Under the pieces are notes generated by a model, which was not told where the DNA came from, did not search any database, and was given only the letters and a program-made list of their open reading frames with translations. From an uncultured Clostridia bacterium (lineage in GTDB: Bacteria > Bacillota > Clostridia > Lachnospirales > Lachnospiraceae), in the NCBI GenBank assembly GCA_946614685.1, contig CAMOHF010000018.1, positions 1 to 10,179 of the forward strand: DNA of 10,179 bases, written 5' to 3'. This document shows positions 1 through 7,261 of the stretch, in pieces; the stretch's first letter is position 1, and every line of letters starts with the position of its first letter. The position numbers were made by a program, and so were the translations under genes.

Positions 1-960
1 CATCTGAACTTCGCCGCGAGACAACGCGGGTTTTAGTATATTCGATGCATCGAGAGCCCCCTCTGCTCCGCCTGCGCCGATAATGGTGTGCAGCTCATCG
101 ATAAAGAGAATGATATCTCCCGCTGCAGTCACCTCTGCGATTACATTTTTGATACGCTCCTCAAACTCGCCCCGGTATTTTGATCCGGCAACCATACCGG
201 AAATGTCCAGGCTGATGATCCTTTTCTCCGCGAGCAGTTCGGGTACACTGCCCGATGCAAGAAGCTGGGCAAGTCCCTCGACCACGGCGGTTTTTCCGAC
301 GCCGGGCTCACCGACCAGGCACGGATTATTCTTCATGCGGCGACACAGGATCTGCATCACACGCTCAATCTCCGCAGATCTTCCGATGACAGGATCAAGC
401 AACCCCTCTGCCGCAAGTTTCGTCATATCACGGCTGTACTGATCCAGGGTCGGCGTCTGTGATTTTCTTGCTTTTTTAGAAGGGCTCTTTAGCTGTACGA
501 ATTCCTTTTTGGCCTTCACGGCATCAAATCCGCAGGCTACCATGGTATCCACGTATACTTTTTGAAGATTCACCGCCATGGTATTTAACAGTTTGATTGC
601 GATGGAATCCCTGTCTTTCAGCATGGCAAGCAGAAGCTGCTCCGTACCCACTTTCTCACTTCCGGTACGCACGGCCTCTTTTTCGGCAGCCGAAAGAAGC
701 GCATTCAGGCGATCCGAGTATTCCCTGGCGCCGCGCTTTTTCGTTCCACCACTGTATGCTTTGCTCTGCTTTAAATACTTCAGTGCTTCATCGGCACTCG
801 CCGCATTCTCGAGCAGGATATTCCATGCTGTGCCGCCCGGACATGTGAGCATGGCATACAAAAGGTGACCCGTACCCACATAATTATGAGACAGTTCCTT
901 CGCCGTATCCGACGCCACAGCCAAGAGCTCCGCAGCAAATTCCGTAAATTCGTAACCCAT
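1..960 (-). CDS. clpC: ClpC-type ATP-dependent Clp protease ATPase subunit, N-terminal 320 residues (3' end outside window)
   Basis: AAA+ unfoldase of the Hsp100/Clp family, which unfolds proteins and feeds them to the ClpP protease in the cytoplasm. Only the N-terminal 320 codons are present; the frame is still open at the left edge, and full-length ClpC is usually about 800 residues. Visible parts are a double Clp N domain (repeats at about residues 3-65 and 80-135), a charged linker (about 150-170), and most of the first AAA+ module. That module shows LDPVIGR at 188-194, Walker A GEPGVGKT at 217-224 and Walker B LFIDE at 285-289, followed by LHT. The start is the ATG 5 nt after the purD stop; its likely ribosome binding site (AGAGG) overlaps the purD stop codon, which suggests translational coupling. 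ClpC in Bacilli is usually in a ctsR-mcsA-mcsB-clpC operon, so this location is unusual. ClpA or another Clp ATPase cannot be excluded without the second AAA+ domain. Confidence 0.9.
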   Translation of the reverse strand, partial: MGYEFTEFAAELLAVASDTAKELSHNYVGTGHLLYAMLTCPGGTAWNILLENAASADEALKYLKQSKAYSGGTKKRGAREYSDRLNALLSAAEKEAVRTGSEKVGTEQLLLAMLKDRDSIAIKLLNTMAVNLQKVYVDTMVACGFDAVKAKKEFVQLKSPSKKARKSQTPTLDQYSRDMTKLAAEGLLDPVIGRSAEIERVMQILCRRMKNNPCLVGEPGVGKTAVVEGLAQLLASGSVPELLAEKRIISLDISGMVAGSKYRGEFEERIKNVIAEVTAAGDIILFIDELHTIIGAGGAEGALDASNILKPALSRGEVQM

Positions 961-965
961 GCCTT

Positions 966-2237
966 CTACCTCTCGTCAATCGCCTTTCCGATGTCATGAC
1001 GCATGTATTTGTTCTCAAAAGAAACCCAGTCGGTAGCTTCGTATGCCTTCGCTCTTGCGGTAAGAAGATCGTCTCCGATGGCAGTAACGCCCAGCACACG
1101 TCCTCCGTTGGTCACGATCTTACCGTCCTTAAAGGCGCTTCCCGAGTGGAAGCAGATATAATCGTCTTTTCCGTCAAATTTCTCAAGACCTTCGATGGGG
1201 AATCCCTTTTCATAGGACACCGGATAGCCGTCGGATGCAAGCATCACACAGACAGCCGCATTGTCCTCAAACTGAAGATCGATCTTGTCAAGTGTACCGT
1301 CCACGCACGCCATAAACACGTCCATAATATCATTCTTGAGACGCGGAAGAACAACCTGGGTCTCTGGATCACCGAAGCGCGCATTGAACTCCAGTACACG
1401 CGGTCCTTTCTCGGTCAGCATGAGGCCGCAGAACAGTACGCCTTTAAACTCTCTGCCCTCGGCGCGCATAGCATCGATGGTTGCCTGGTAGACATGCTCC
1501 TTGCAGAAACGATCCACCTCTTCGGTATAGAACGGGCTCGGAGAAAATGTACCCATACCGCCCGTATTAAGTCCTGTATCACCGTCGCCGGCACGCTTGT
1601 GATCCTGTGCCGAGGTCATGGGCTTGATGGTCTTTCCGTCTGAGAAACAAAGTACGGATACCTCGCGTCCGGTCATAAACTCCTCGATCACGATCTTGTC
1701 GCCTGCGGAACCGAAAGCCTTATCAAGCATCAGTTCGGCAACGCCTGCCTCTGCCTCTTCCAGGGTGTTGCAGATCAGTACGCCCTTGCCGAGCGCAAGT
1801 CCGTCTGCCTTAAGAACGATCGGCATCGGTGCCGTCTTTAAGTAAGCAATTGCCGCATCCGCATTGTCGAATACTTCGTACGCTGCGGAGGGAATGTTGT
1901 ATTTTTTCATCAGATCCTTGGAGAACGCCTTGGAAGCCTCGATGATGGCAGCGTTCTTTCTGGGGCCGAAGGTCGGGATGCCTGCATCGAGAAATACATC
2001 CGCAATACCTGCAGCAAGGGGATCATCCGGTCCGACCACAACGAAGTCCACACCTTTTTCCTTCGCATAGGAAAGCAGCTTTTCTCCGTCCATCGCGGAG
2101 ATACCCTCACACTCCGCAAGTGCGGCAATACCTGCATTTCCGGGACATGCGTAAATCTTATCTACCTTTTTGCTTTTGGAAAGTGCCCATACAATGGCGT
2201 GCTCTCTTCCGCCGCCGCCGACAACCAAAACTTTCAT
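966..2237 (-). CDS. purD: Phosphoribosylamine-glycine ligase (GAR synthetase)
   Basis: Catalyses step 2 of de novo purine synthesis: phosphoribosylamine + glycine + ATP gives glycinamide ribonucleotide. The 423-residue length is normal for a monofunctional PurD. The N-terminal domain begins with the nucleotide-fold motif [12 protein letters not shown] (residues 3-14) and contains [11 protein letters not shown] (67-77). The ATP-grasp part includes [13 protein letters not shown] (141-153), [12 protein letters not shown] (185-196), the substrate loop [10 protein letters not shown] (220-229) and the family signature RFGDPETQ (287-294). The start is supported by GGAGG at 2245-2249, 7 nt upstream. 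purN ends 24 nt upstream and clpC begins 5 nt downstream, all on the same strand with no terminator between them. It is probably transcribed from the purM promoter. Nothing in it looks damaged. Confidence 0.98.
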   Translation of the reverse strand: MKVLVVGGGGREHAIVWALSKSKKVDKIYACPGNAGIAALAECEGISAMDGEKLLSYAKEKGVDFVVVGPDDPLAAGIADVFLDAGIPTFGPRKNAAIIEASKAFSKDLMKKYNIPSAAYEVFDNADAAIAYLKTAPMPIVLKADGLALGKGVLICNTLEEAEAGVAELMLDKAFGSAGDKIVIEEFMTGREVSVLCFSDGKTIKPMTSAQDHKRAGDGDTGLNTGGMGTFSPSPFYTEEVDRFCKEHVYQATIDAMRAEGREFKGVLFCGLMLTEKGPRVLEFNARFGDPETQVVLPRLKNDIMDVFMACVDGTLDKIDLQFEDNAAVCVMLASDGYPVSYEKGFPIEGLEKFDGKDDYICFHSGSAFKDGKIVTNGGRVLGVTAIGDDLLTARAKAYEATDWVSFENKYMRHDIGKAIDER

Positions 2238-2261
2238 GTCTGATCCTCCATATCAAATATC

Positions 2262-2849
2262 TTAACTGTTCGCGATCATATCGATCGCCTGCGGAAGGAT
2301 GACCCACTCCGCCTGTTCCATAATTCGTCGCTGCAGTACCTCCGGTGTATCTCCGGGAAGAACTTCAACAGCCTTCTGCAGGATGATGGGACCGGTGTCC
2401 GTACCGCTGTCCACATAATGTACCGTGGCACCGGACACTTTCACGCCCCTCGCCAAGGCAGCCTCATGCACCTTGAGTCCGTAATATCCCGTTCCGCAGA
2501 AGGAAGGGATCAGTGAGGGGTGCACATTGATGATCCTGTGATCATACTTTTCCGCCATCTCGGGCGGGATCACCACAAGAAAGCCCGCCAACACAATGAG
2601 GTCGGGCTTATAGGAATCCGTCCGGGCAAGCAATGCCCGGTTAAATTCGTCTCTGCTTGGATAGTCCGCAGGTGAGATAACCTCATGCGCGATTCCCGCC
2701 TCTTCGGCGCGGGTAAGCGCGTAAGCACCGCGGTTATTGCTGATGACGCCCACGAGTTCCGCATTCCTGATGCGTCCGTCCTTGGTTGCGTCAATGATCG
2801 CCTGGAGATTGGTTCCGCCTCCGGAAACCATCACAAGAACTCTTAGCAT
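2262..2849 (-). CDS. purN: Phosphoribosylglycinamide formyltransferase (GAR transformylase)
   Basis: Catalyses step 3 of purine synthesis: transfer of a formyl group from 10-formyltetrahydrofolate to GAR. The 195-residue length is typical of bacterial monofunctional PurN. The phosphate-binding segment VSGGGTNLQAII lies at residues 8-19. The catalytic Asn and His are N108 and H110 in IINVHPSLIPSF, and the catalytic Asp is D151 in HYVDSGTDTGPII, matching the Asn-His-Asp set of the E. coli enzyme. Its ATG lies inside the end of purM: the genes overlap by 7 nt (ATGCTAA), so translation is probably coupled. The ribosome binding site AAGGGAG (2857-2863) is 7 nt from the start, within purM. There is a single clear reading and no anomaly. 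Confidence 0.97.
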   Translation of the reverse strand: MLRVLVMVSGGGTNLQAIIDATKDGRIRNAELVGVISNNRGAYALTRAEEAGIAHEVISPADYPSRDEFNRALLARTDSYKPDLIVLAGFLVVIPPEMAEKYDHRIINVHPSLIPSFCGTGYYGLKVHEAALARGVKVSGATVHYVDSGTDTGPIILQKAVEVLPGDTPEVLQRRIMEQAEWVILPQAIDMIANS

Positions 2850-3868
2850 AATGTAACTCCCTTTTCGCCGCTTACAACTTCACCGATGACAAATGCTTTC
2901 TCGCCTGCATTTGTAAGTGCGGCAACGGTTCCTTCCACATCTTCCGGTGCTACGGCCAGCACCATGCCGACACCCATGTTGAAGGTATTGTACATCATTT
3001 CCTCTTCAACGCCTCCGGTCTTTGCGATCAGTGAAAAGATAGCCGGAACCTCGTAGGAATCCTTCTTTACAACCGCTCTCACTCCGTCGGGAAGCATACG
3101 GGGAATGTTCTCGTAGAAACCACCGCCTGTGATATGGCTGCATCCCTTCACTTTGATTCCCGCATCCTTTACGGCGCGAAGTCCCTTTACGTAAATTCTG
3201 GTAGGTGCTATAAGCGCATCACCGAGTGTTGTTCCAAGTTCATCGTAATATCTTGCAAGCGCATCCTCTGTCATGGGGAACACCTTGCGAACCAGCGAAA
3301 ATCCGTTGCTGTGTACGCCGCTTGATGCGATGGCCACAAGCGTATCTCCGGCAGCGATCGTCTCTCCGGTGATCATATCCTTCTTGTCCGCAACGCCGAC
3401 CGCAAAACCTGCAAGGTCGTACTCCTCTTCCGGCATCAATCCGGGATGCTCTGCGGTCTCACCGCCGACTAACGCAGCGCCGGCCTGACGGCAGCCCTCT
3501 GCCACACCCGATACGATGGTAGCGATCTTCTCCGGGAAATTCTTCCCACACGCAATATAATCAAGGAAGAATAAGGGTTCTCCTCCCGAGCATGCGATAT
3601 CATTGACACACATAGCCACGCAGTCGATTCCGATGGTGTCATGCTTGTCCATCAGGAACGCAAGCTTCACCTTCGTACCGCAGCCATCGGTTCCGGAAAG
3701 AAGGATCGGTTCCTCCATATCCTTGATCGCAGACAGGTCAAATGCACCCGCAAATCCGCCGATACCACCCAGAACCTCCGGGCGCATGGTCTTCTTGATG
3801 TGCTCCTTCATCAGCTCCACCGATTTGTAACCAGCTTCGATATCTACTCCGGCATTTTTGTAATCCAT
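2843..3868 (-). CDS. purM: Phosphoribosylformylglycinamidine cyclo-ligase (AIR synthetase)
   Basis: Catalyses step 5 of purine synthesis: ATP-dependent closure of FGAM to aminoimidazole ribonucleotide. With the start chosen here the protein is 341 residues, normal for PurM. The typical MDYKNAGVDI start is followed by GIGGFAGAF (35-43), LLSGTDGCGTKVKLA (56-70), VNDI (88-91), LVGGETAEHPG (133-143), SSGVHSNGFSL (182-192) and ITGGGFYENIPRMLP (246-260). An in-frame ATG 42 nt upstream (3910) would add 14 residues, but AGGAGG at 3876-3881 sits 7 nt before the ATG at 3868, and homologues begin at this MDY. It is the first gene of the purM-purN-purD-clpC cluster, with its own promoter about 50 nt upstream. 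The FGAM synthetase gene (step 4) is not in the window. Confidence 0.97.
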   Translation of the reverse strand: MDYKNAGVDIEAGYKSVELMKEHIKKTMRPEVLGGIGGFAGAFDLSAIKDMEEPILLSGTDGCGTKVKLAFLMDKHDTIGIDCVAMCVNDIACSGGEPLFFLDYIACGKNFPEKIATIVSGVAEGCRQAGAALVGGETAEHPGLMPEEEYDLAGFAVGVADKKDMITGETIAAGDTLVAIASSGVHSNGFSLVRKVFPMTEDALARYYDELGTTLGDALIAPTRIYVKGLRAVKDAGIKVKGCSHITGGGFYENIPRMLPDGVRAVVKKDSYEVPAIFSLIAKTGGVEEEMMYNTFNMGVGMVLAVAPEDVEGTVAALTNAGEKAFVIGEVVSGEKGVTLC

Positions 3869-3875
3869 CCTGTTT

Positions 3876-3881
3876 CCTCCT
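3876..3881 (-). promoter_or_regulatory. purM ribosome binding site
   Basis: Perfect AGGAGG on the minus strand, 7 nt before the ATG at 3868. It decides the purM start against the longer reading from 3910. Confidence 0.9.
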
Positions 3882-3924
3882 ATATACTCTTTCATATGCG
3901 AAAAACGCACAAATTGACGTGTAT

Positions 3925-3953
3925 ATTATAGCGATTCACCCCCTGTTTGTAAA
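3925..3953 (-). promoter_or_regulatory. Promoter of the purM-purN-purD-clpC operon
   Basis: The -35 box TTTACA (3948-3953), a 17-bp spacer and the -10 box TATAAT (3925-3930) match sigma-A promoters closely. Transcription should start near 3918, giving a leader of about 50 nt. That is too short for a purine riboswitch, and none is seen. The spacer contains one copy of the 15-mer that recurs in the divergent promoter. Confidence 0.85.
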
Positions 3954-3996
3954 GGATTCTTTCTATAGATGTGTTGCTTGTAAACAAAGGGTGAAT
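3934..3996. repeat. Inverted repeat of a 15-mer shared by the two divergent promoters (candidate operator)
   Basis: AAACAGGGGGTGAAT on the minus strand (3934-3948) and AAACAAAGGGTGAAT on the plus strand (3982-3996) match at 13 of 15 positions. Each copy lies inside the -35/-10 spacer of its own promoter, with 33 nt between the arms. The consensus is AAACARRGGGTGAAT. It does not resemble the Bacillus PurR box (CCGAA core). A common regulator of both transcription units is inferred. Confidence 0.55.
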
Positions 3997-4006
3997 ATGC
4001 TAAAAT
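3978..4006 (+). promoter_or_regulatory. Promoter of the sensor/GGDEF gene
   Basis: TTGTAA (3978-3983), a 17-bp spacer and TAAAAT (4001-4006), with an extended -10 element TGC just before it. Transcription should start near 4013, leaving a leader of about 48 nt that ends in AGGAGG (4051-4056) before the ATG. Confidence 0.75.
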
Positions 4007-4060
4007 ATTTATACTTTTATCAGGCAGAATCAGGCGGGATTTCTGACAGAAGGAGGAGCC

Positions 4061-6388
4061 ATGAGTAAGGATCAAAAGAGATTAAATATCGGTTTTTTCA
4101 CCTGTCATCTTGACAATGACTACGCATACGAGGTATGTAAGGGCGTTGACTGCGCGGCCAAAGAACTTGACGTGAATCTGTTCGTCTTTCCCGGCATGTA
4201 CATGAACGCTTCCTTCAGTGACCCCGGCAACCAGCGTTTTGACTATCAGTATAACGCTATATACTACTATGCTTCCAAGCGCAACCTGGATGCCATCATT
4301 GTAGCCGTCGGCTCGATCGGCAGTTTCCTTTCGGTTCCCGATGTGAAGCGTTTTCTTGACCACTTCGACCTCCCGATCATAACCATCGAATACGAGGTTC
4401 CCGGTTACCCCTACGTATACACCGAGGGTGTCACCGGCATGCGCGAAGCCATCGAGCATCTGATCAACGAACACAACGCACGAAAGATCGGATTCGTCAG
4501 CGGCCGTCTTGAGAATGACGATGCCGTCGAGCGACTGGAGACCTACAAGTCCGTCCTGCGCGATCACGACATCTTCTATGATGCCGGCCGCGTGGTATAC
4601 GGTGACTTTTCCCAGTATTCGGATGAGATCGTCGGTGATCTCCTTGACAGAAATCCCGATCTTGACGCCATTGTATTTGCCAACGACTCCATGGCCGTCG
4701 GCGGATATCGTGCGATTGCCGCAAGAGGACTCGAGATCGGCAGCGACATTTTAGTGACCGGCTACGATGACTCGCCGGTTTCCCTTGTGCTGGATCCCCA
4801 GCTTACCACGGTACACAACCGGATCATGGATATGGGCTATCATGCCGTTCGGCAGGCTGTACGACTTGCCGGCGGACAGGACACGGATCTTTCCACCTTG
4901 AACTCCAACCTTGTCGTTCGTTCTTCCTGCGGATGCGGAGAACAGCGTCTTGCCAAATTTGCGGAAGCGATTCCGAAATTCTCTGTTGAGTCCAACTACG
5001 AAAAGACCTTGTCAGCCATTTTGGACTTCCTGTTAAAAGATCATCAGTCATCCTTCTACTATGAGGAGTTAAGGTCCAATTTTTCCTATCTGATCGAGCC
5101 GATTCTCTCCTCTGTCATTCAGATGGATTCCTACGATTTTGACATCCAGAACATCAAAGCCATACTCTCCAACATGTTGGAGACGTCGCTCTTCAAGATG
5201 TACTTCAATATCGACATGCTGAGTTATATCATCAGTGAGTTGAACCAGCTTCTCCAAAAGCTGGCGCCCACAGAAGAAGGAAAGAACGCCATCGGCGCCT
5301 GCTTCTCCGAGATTCTGTATGCCCTGATGCTTCACATTTCCAGCACGCTCTACAAAAAAGAGTACAGCTACAAGAAATCAATCTGGAACGCCATGTATAT
5401 CACCCGCGATGCGCTTACCTACAGTGACAACGAGGAAACCTGCTACAAGCTCATCATGCAGAAGCTTCAGGATTCCAAATTCACATCAGCGTGCCTGTAC
5501 CTCTACGACGAACCGATCATGCTGATGGCAGACGGTACCTGGAAAGTTCCGCAGACGCTGTTCCTCCAGGCTTCCAACACCAACGGCGAGATTCGCTATT
5601 TCAGGGATGATGCGCGTGTAATATCCTCCGAGGATGTACTCACAAATCCCTACACGCCGAAGGAAGAACGCCGCACCTCCGTAGTGGCACCCATCTTCAG
5701 CAACAACATCCAGTACGGCCTCTTTGTCGGAGATATCGACATCGAGTACTTCTCCAATATTTATCCGAACAGCCTGCAGTTGGCCGCATCGTTAAGCTCC
5801 ATCACACTTGCGACCAGACAGGTACGTGCGGAAAAGCGACTTGCCGCTACGGCAGAGGACTTAAACCTTAAGAATGAACGTTTAGCAAGCCTTACATTGA
5901 TTGATTCGCTGACCGGGCTTTACAACCGTCGAGGCTTCCTTGATACAGTGAAAGCAAGCATCGAACAACCCGAAAACATAGGCAGGGATGTGGTTCTACT
6001 TTCCGCCGATATGAACAACCTCAAGCAGGTGAATGACATCTACGGACAGGAAGAAGGCGATTACGCGCTCACGGCGATCGCCGAGGTACTTACATCCAAC
6101 CTTCCCGAAGACGCAGTCATCGGCAGAGTGGACGGCGATGAATTCCTCGCCTTCATCATGCTGCCGAAGAACAGCCGCCCGGAGGATCTGAAGGATGCGC
6201 TGCTTTCCGGATTCGACAGATTGAACGACACCTCCGAAAAGCCCTACTTCATCCATGCAAGCCTCGGTACGATACCCTTCACCTGCAGCCCGGATGAAAG
6301 TCTCGAGGAGATCATGCAAAGCGTCGATATCGCTCTCTACGAGAACAAGAAAAACAAGCGCCAGAGCGTGATCAAGCCCAAGTCCTGA
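4061..6388 (+). CDS. Cytoplasmic LacI-type ligand sensor fused to a GGDEF (diguanylate cyclase-like) domain
   Basis: Probable ligand-responsive c-di-GMP signalling protein of 775 residues. Residues 8-285 form a type I periplasmic-binding/LacI sensor fold: GFFTCHLDNDYAYEVCKGV (11-29), VFANDSMAVGG (205-215), LVTGYDDSP (231-239) and DPQLTTVHN (245-253). There is no helix-turn-helix in front, and no signal peptide or membrane segment, so it should be soluble. A short Cys motif SSCGCGE (288-294) ends this domain. Residues 300-450 are helical and not recognised; 450-585 could be a GAF-like domain; 586-612 is a probable coiled-coil linker. The C-terminal domain has DSLTGLYNRRGF (615-626), metal-site D650 in SADMNNLKQVND, and YGQEEGD, but the signature loop is DGDEF (691-695) instead of GGDEF. 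There is no RxxD inhibitory site upstream of it. Cyclase activity is therefore likely but unproven. It is divergent from the purM operon. Confidence 0.85.
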   Translation: MSKDQKRLNIGFFTCHLDNDYAYEVCKGVDCAAKELDVNLFVFPGMYMNASFSDPGNQRFDYQYNAIYYYASKRNLDAIIVAVGSIGSFLSVPDVKRFLDHFDLPIITIEYEVPGYPYVYTEGVTGMREAIEHLINEHNARKIGFVSGRLENDDAVERLETYKSVLRDHDIFYDAGRVVYGDFSQYSDEIVGDLLDRNPDLDAIVFANDSMAVGGYRAIAARGLEIGSDILVTGYDDSPVSLVLDPQLTTVHNRIMDMGYHAVRQAVRLAGGQDTDLSTLNSNLVVRSSCGCGEQRLAKFAEAIPKFSVESNYEKTLSAILDFLLKDHQSSFYYEELRSNFSYLIEPILSSVIQMDSYDFDIQNIKAILSNMLETSLFKMYFNIDMLSYIISELNQLLQKLAPTEEGKNAIGACFSEILYALMLHISSTLYKKEYSYKKSIWNAMYITRDALTYSDNEETCYKLIMQKLQDSKFTSACLYLYDEPIMLMADGTWKVPQTLFLQASNTNGEIRYFRDDARVISSEDVLTNPYTPKEERRTSVVAPIFSNNIQYGLFVGDIDIEYFSNIYPNSLQLAASLSSITLATRQVRAEKRLAATAEDLNLKNERLASLTLIDSLTGLYNRRGFLDTVKASIEQPENIGRDVVLLSADMNNLKQVNDIYGQEEGDYALTAIAEVLTSNLPEDAVIGRVDGDEFLAFIMLPKNSRPEDLKDALLSGFDRLNDTSEKPYFIHASLGTIPFTCSPDESLEEIMQSVDIALYENKKNKRQSVIKPKS

Positions 6389-6404
6389 TTCGAACCAAAC
6401 CACC

Positions 6405-6433
6405 AAAAAAGCTGACCTACGGTCAGCTTTTTT
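6405..6433. terminator. Bidirectional terminator between convergent genes
   Basis: A perfect 13-bp inverted repeat: AAAAAAGCTGACC (6405-6417), loop TAC, GGTCAGCTTTTTT (6421-6433). The A and T tracts flank a GCTGACC stem on both strands, so it can end transcription of the sensor/GGDEF gene and of the minus-strand gene. The TGA stop of the minus-strand gene (6423-6425) lies inside the stem. Confidence 0.92.
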
Positions 6434-7109
6434 CTTCGCCTTTTTCTCCTGTATCCAAATCCACGCGCACACGTTCCGTCTTTTTGTCTGCCGACACCTG
6501 CTTCATGCGCTCCCGGTAGAGCTCGTTGGAAAGAAGCTGCGAAAGCTCCAGAATCTGCGCATAGCGCTCCTCCTTGGAGAGTTCCTTCAGACTGCTCATC
6601 AGTTCCGCCTTGTTCTGCTCGATCAGTTTCGCCTTTTCCTCAAGCATCTTGGTGACAAGCTTGTATTCGTTCTCCACAAGATCCACGGCACGATTCACCG
6701 CGTCATTGACCTCGGTCAGCATTTCATCCGTATAAATAAGCGATGCCGCATAGATATCGCCTGCTGTTCGCAGCGCATCCTTATCCTCCGCCATAAGATC
6801 ATCGTTCACAACCTTACCGGTGATGGGAAGCACTTTCTTGCTCACGCGGATCCTGCTTGCGGACCTCTGTGCCTCGGATACGATCTCCGCCGCTTCCTGC
6901 TTCGCTTCCGTAAGGATCTTTCCTTTCTTATCCGTCACCTCTCGATACACTTTAAGTTCCGAATCAAGTAAGCTTGCCAGTTCATGCAGCATGAGCGCGG
7001 TCTCTTCCTTCGGCACCAGGACCTTTCCCGGTGACAGAGGCGCATTTTGTCCGTTCTCGACACTGTCGATCAGTTTTACGATAATATCTTTAATTCTTCC
7101 GTCTTCCAT
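6423..7109 (-). CDS. Coiled-coil protein, DivIVA/ATP-synthase-b-like, function unknown
   Basis: A 228-residue, highly charged, mostly helical protein without signal peptide or membrane segment. Residues 35-90 contain a long heptad-like helix with the Ala/Glu-rich stretch TEAKQEAAEIVSEAQRSASRI (67-87), the type of sequence that attracts names such as DivIVA domain or V-type ATPase subunit E/H. A second long helix runs through about 110-205, including EEKAKLIEQNKAEL (157-170). The tail is rich in Lys and Glu. I do not recognise a specific family; a scaffold or cell-envelope-associated role is possible but only inferred. It is a single-gene unit with its own promoter and a terminator overlapping its stop codon. 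The ribosome binding site is weak (GGGTGA, about 7 nt upstream). Confidence 0.75.
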   Translation of the reverse strand: MEDGRIKDIIVKLIDSVENGQNAPLSPGKVLVPKEETALMLHELASLLDSELKVYREVTDKKGKILTEAKQEAAEIVSEAQRSASRIRVSKKVLPITGKVVNDDLMAEDKDALRTAGDIYAASLIYTDEMLTEVNDAVNRAVDLVENEYKLVTKMLEEKAKLIEQNKAELMSSLKELSKEERYAQILELSQLLSNELYRERMKQVSADKKTERVRVDLDTGEKGEEKS

Positions 7110-7153
7110 ATCCGTTCACCCGTAACCCTCTCAGTTTTCAGACAATTTGCCTA

Positions 7154-7182
7154 AGTATACATGGTTCATATCCGAAAATCAA
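7154..7182 (-). promoter_or_regulatory. Promoter of the coiled-coil protein gene
   Basis: TTGATT (7177-7182), a 17-bp spacer and TATACT (7154-7159). Transcription should start near 7147, about 38 nt before the ATG at 7109. Confidence 0.75.
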
Positions 7183-7204
7183 GACTTGCCCGACCGGAAT
7201 CATG

Positions 7205-7246
7205 AAAAAAGCCACCCCACAATGATCTCTCATCATGAGGTGACCT
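7205..7246 (-). terminator. Terminator of the pilin-like gene, directional
   Basis: On the minus strand a 17-pair stem (7230-7246 with 7209-7225) closed by a GAGA tetraloop is followed by a run of six T (7205-7210). Five of the pairs are G-U, which exist only in the minus-strand transcript; in the plus-strand transcript they would be A-C mismatches. This fixes its direction and assigns it to the gene ending at 7262. Confidence 0.85.
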
Positions 7247-7261
7247 TCTATCTAAGTCCGT

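Noticed and set aside
996..1643. Open frame of 215 codons on the plus strand, opposite purD
   Set aside because: Entirely inside a convincingly assigned purD; its translation has no motif and it is a by-product of codon composition.
3869..3910. N-terminal extension of PurM by 14 residues from an ATG at 3910
   Set aside because: A perfect AGGAGG at the right distance and the usual family start favour the ATG at 3868; the extension would contain that ribosome binding site.
3869..3918. Purine riboswitch in the purM leader
   Set aside because: The predicted leader is only about 50 nt and shows no three-way-junction or purine aptamer core.
4082..4567. Open frame of 161 codons on the minus strand, opposite the sensor domain
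   Set aside because: The plus frame carries clear LacI-type motifs throughout; there is no ribosome binding site or promoter for the antisense frame.
5996..6472. Open frame of 158 codons on the minus strand, opposite the GGDEF domain
   Set aside because: It overlaps the GGDEF domain and reads through the terminator at 6405-6433; no family motif.
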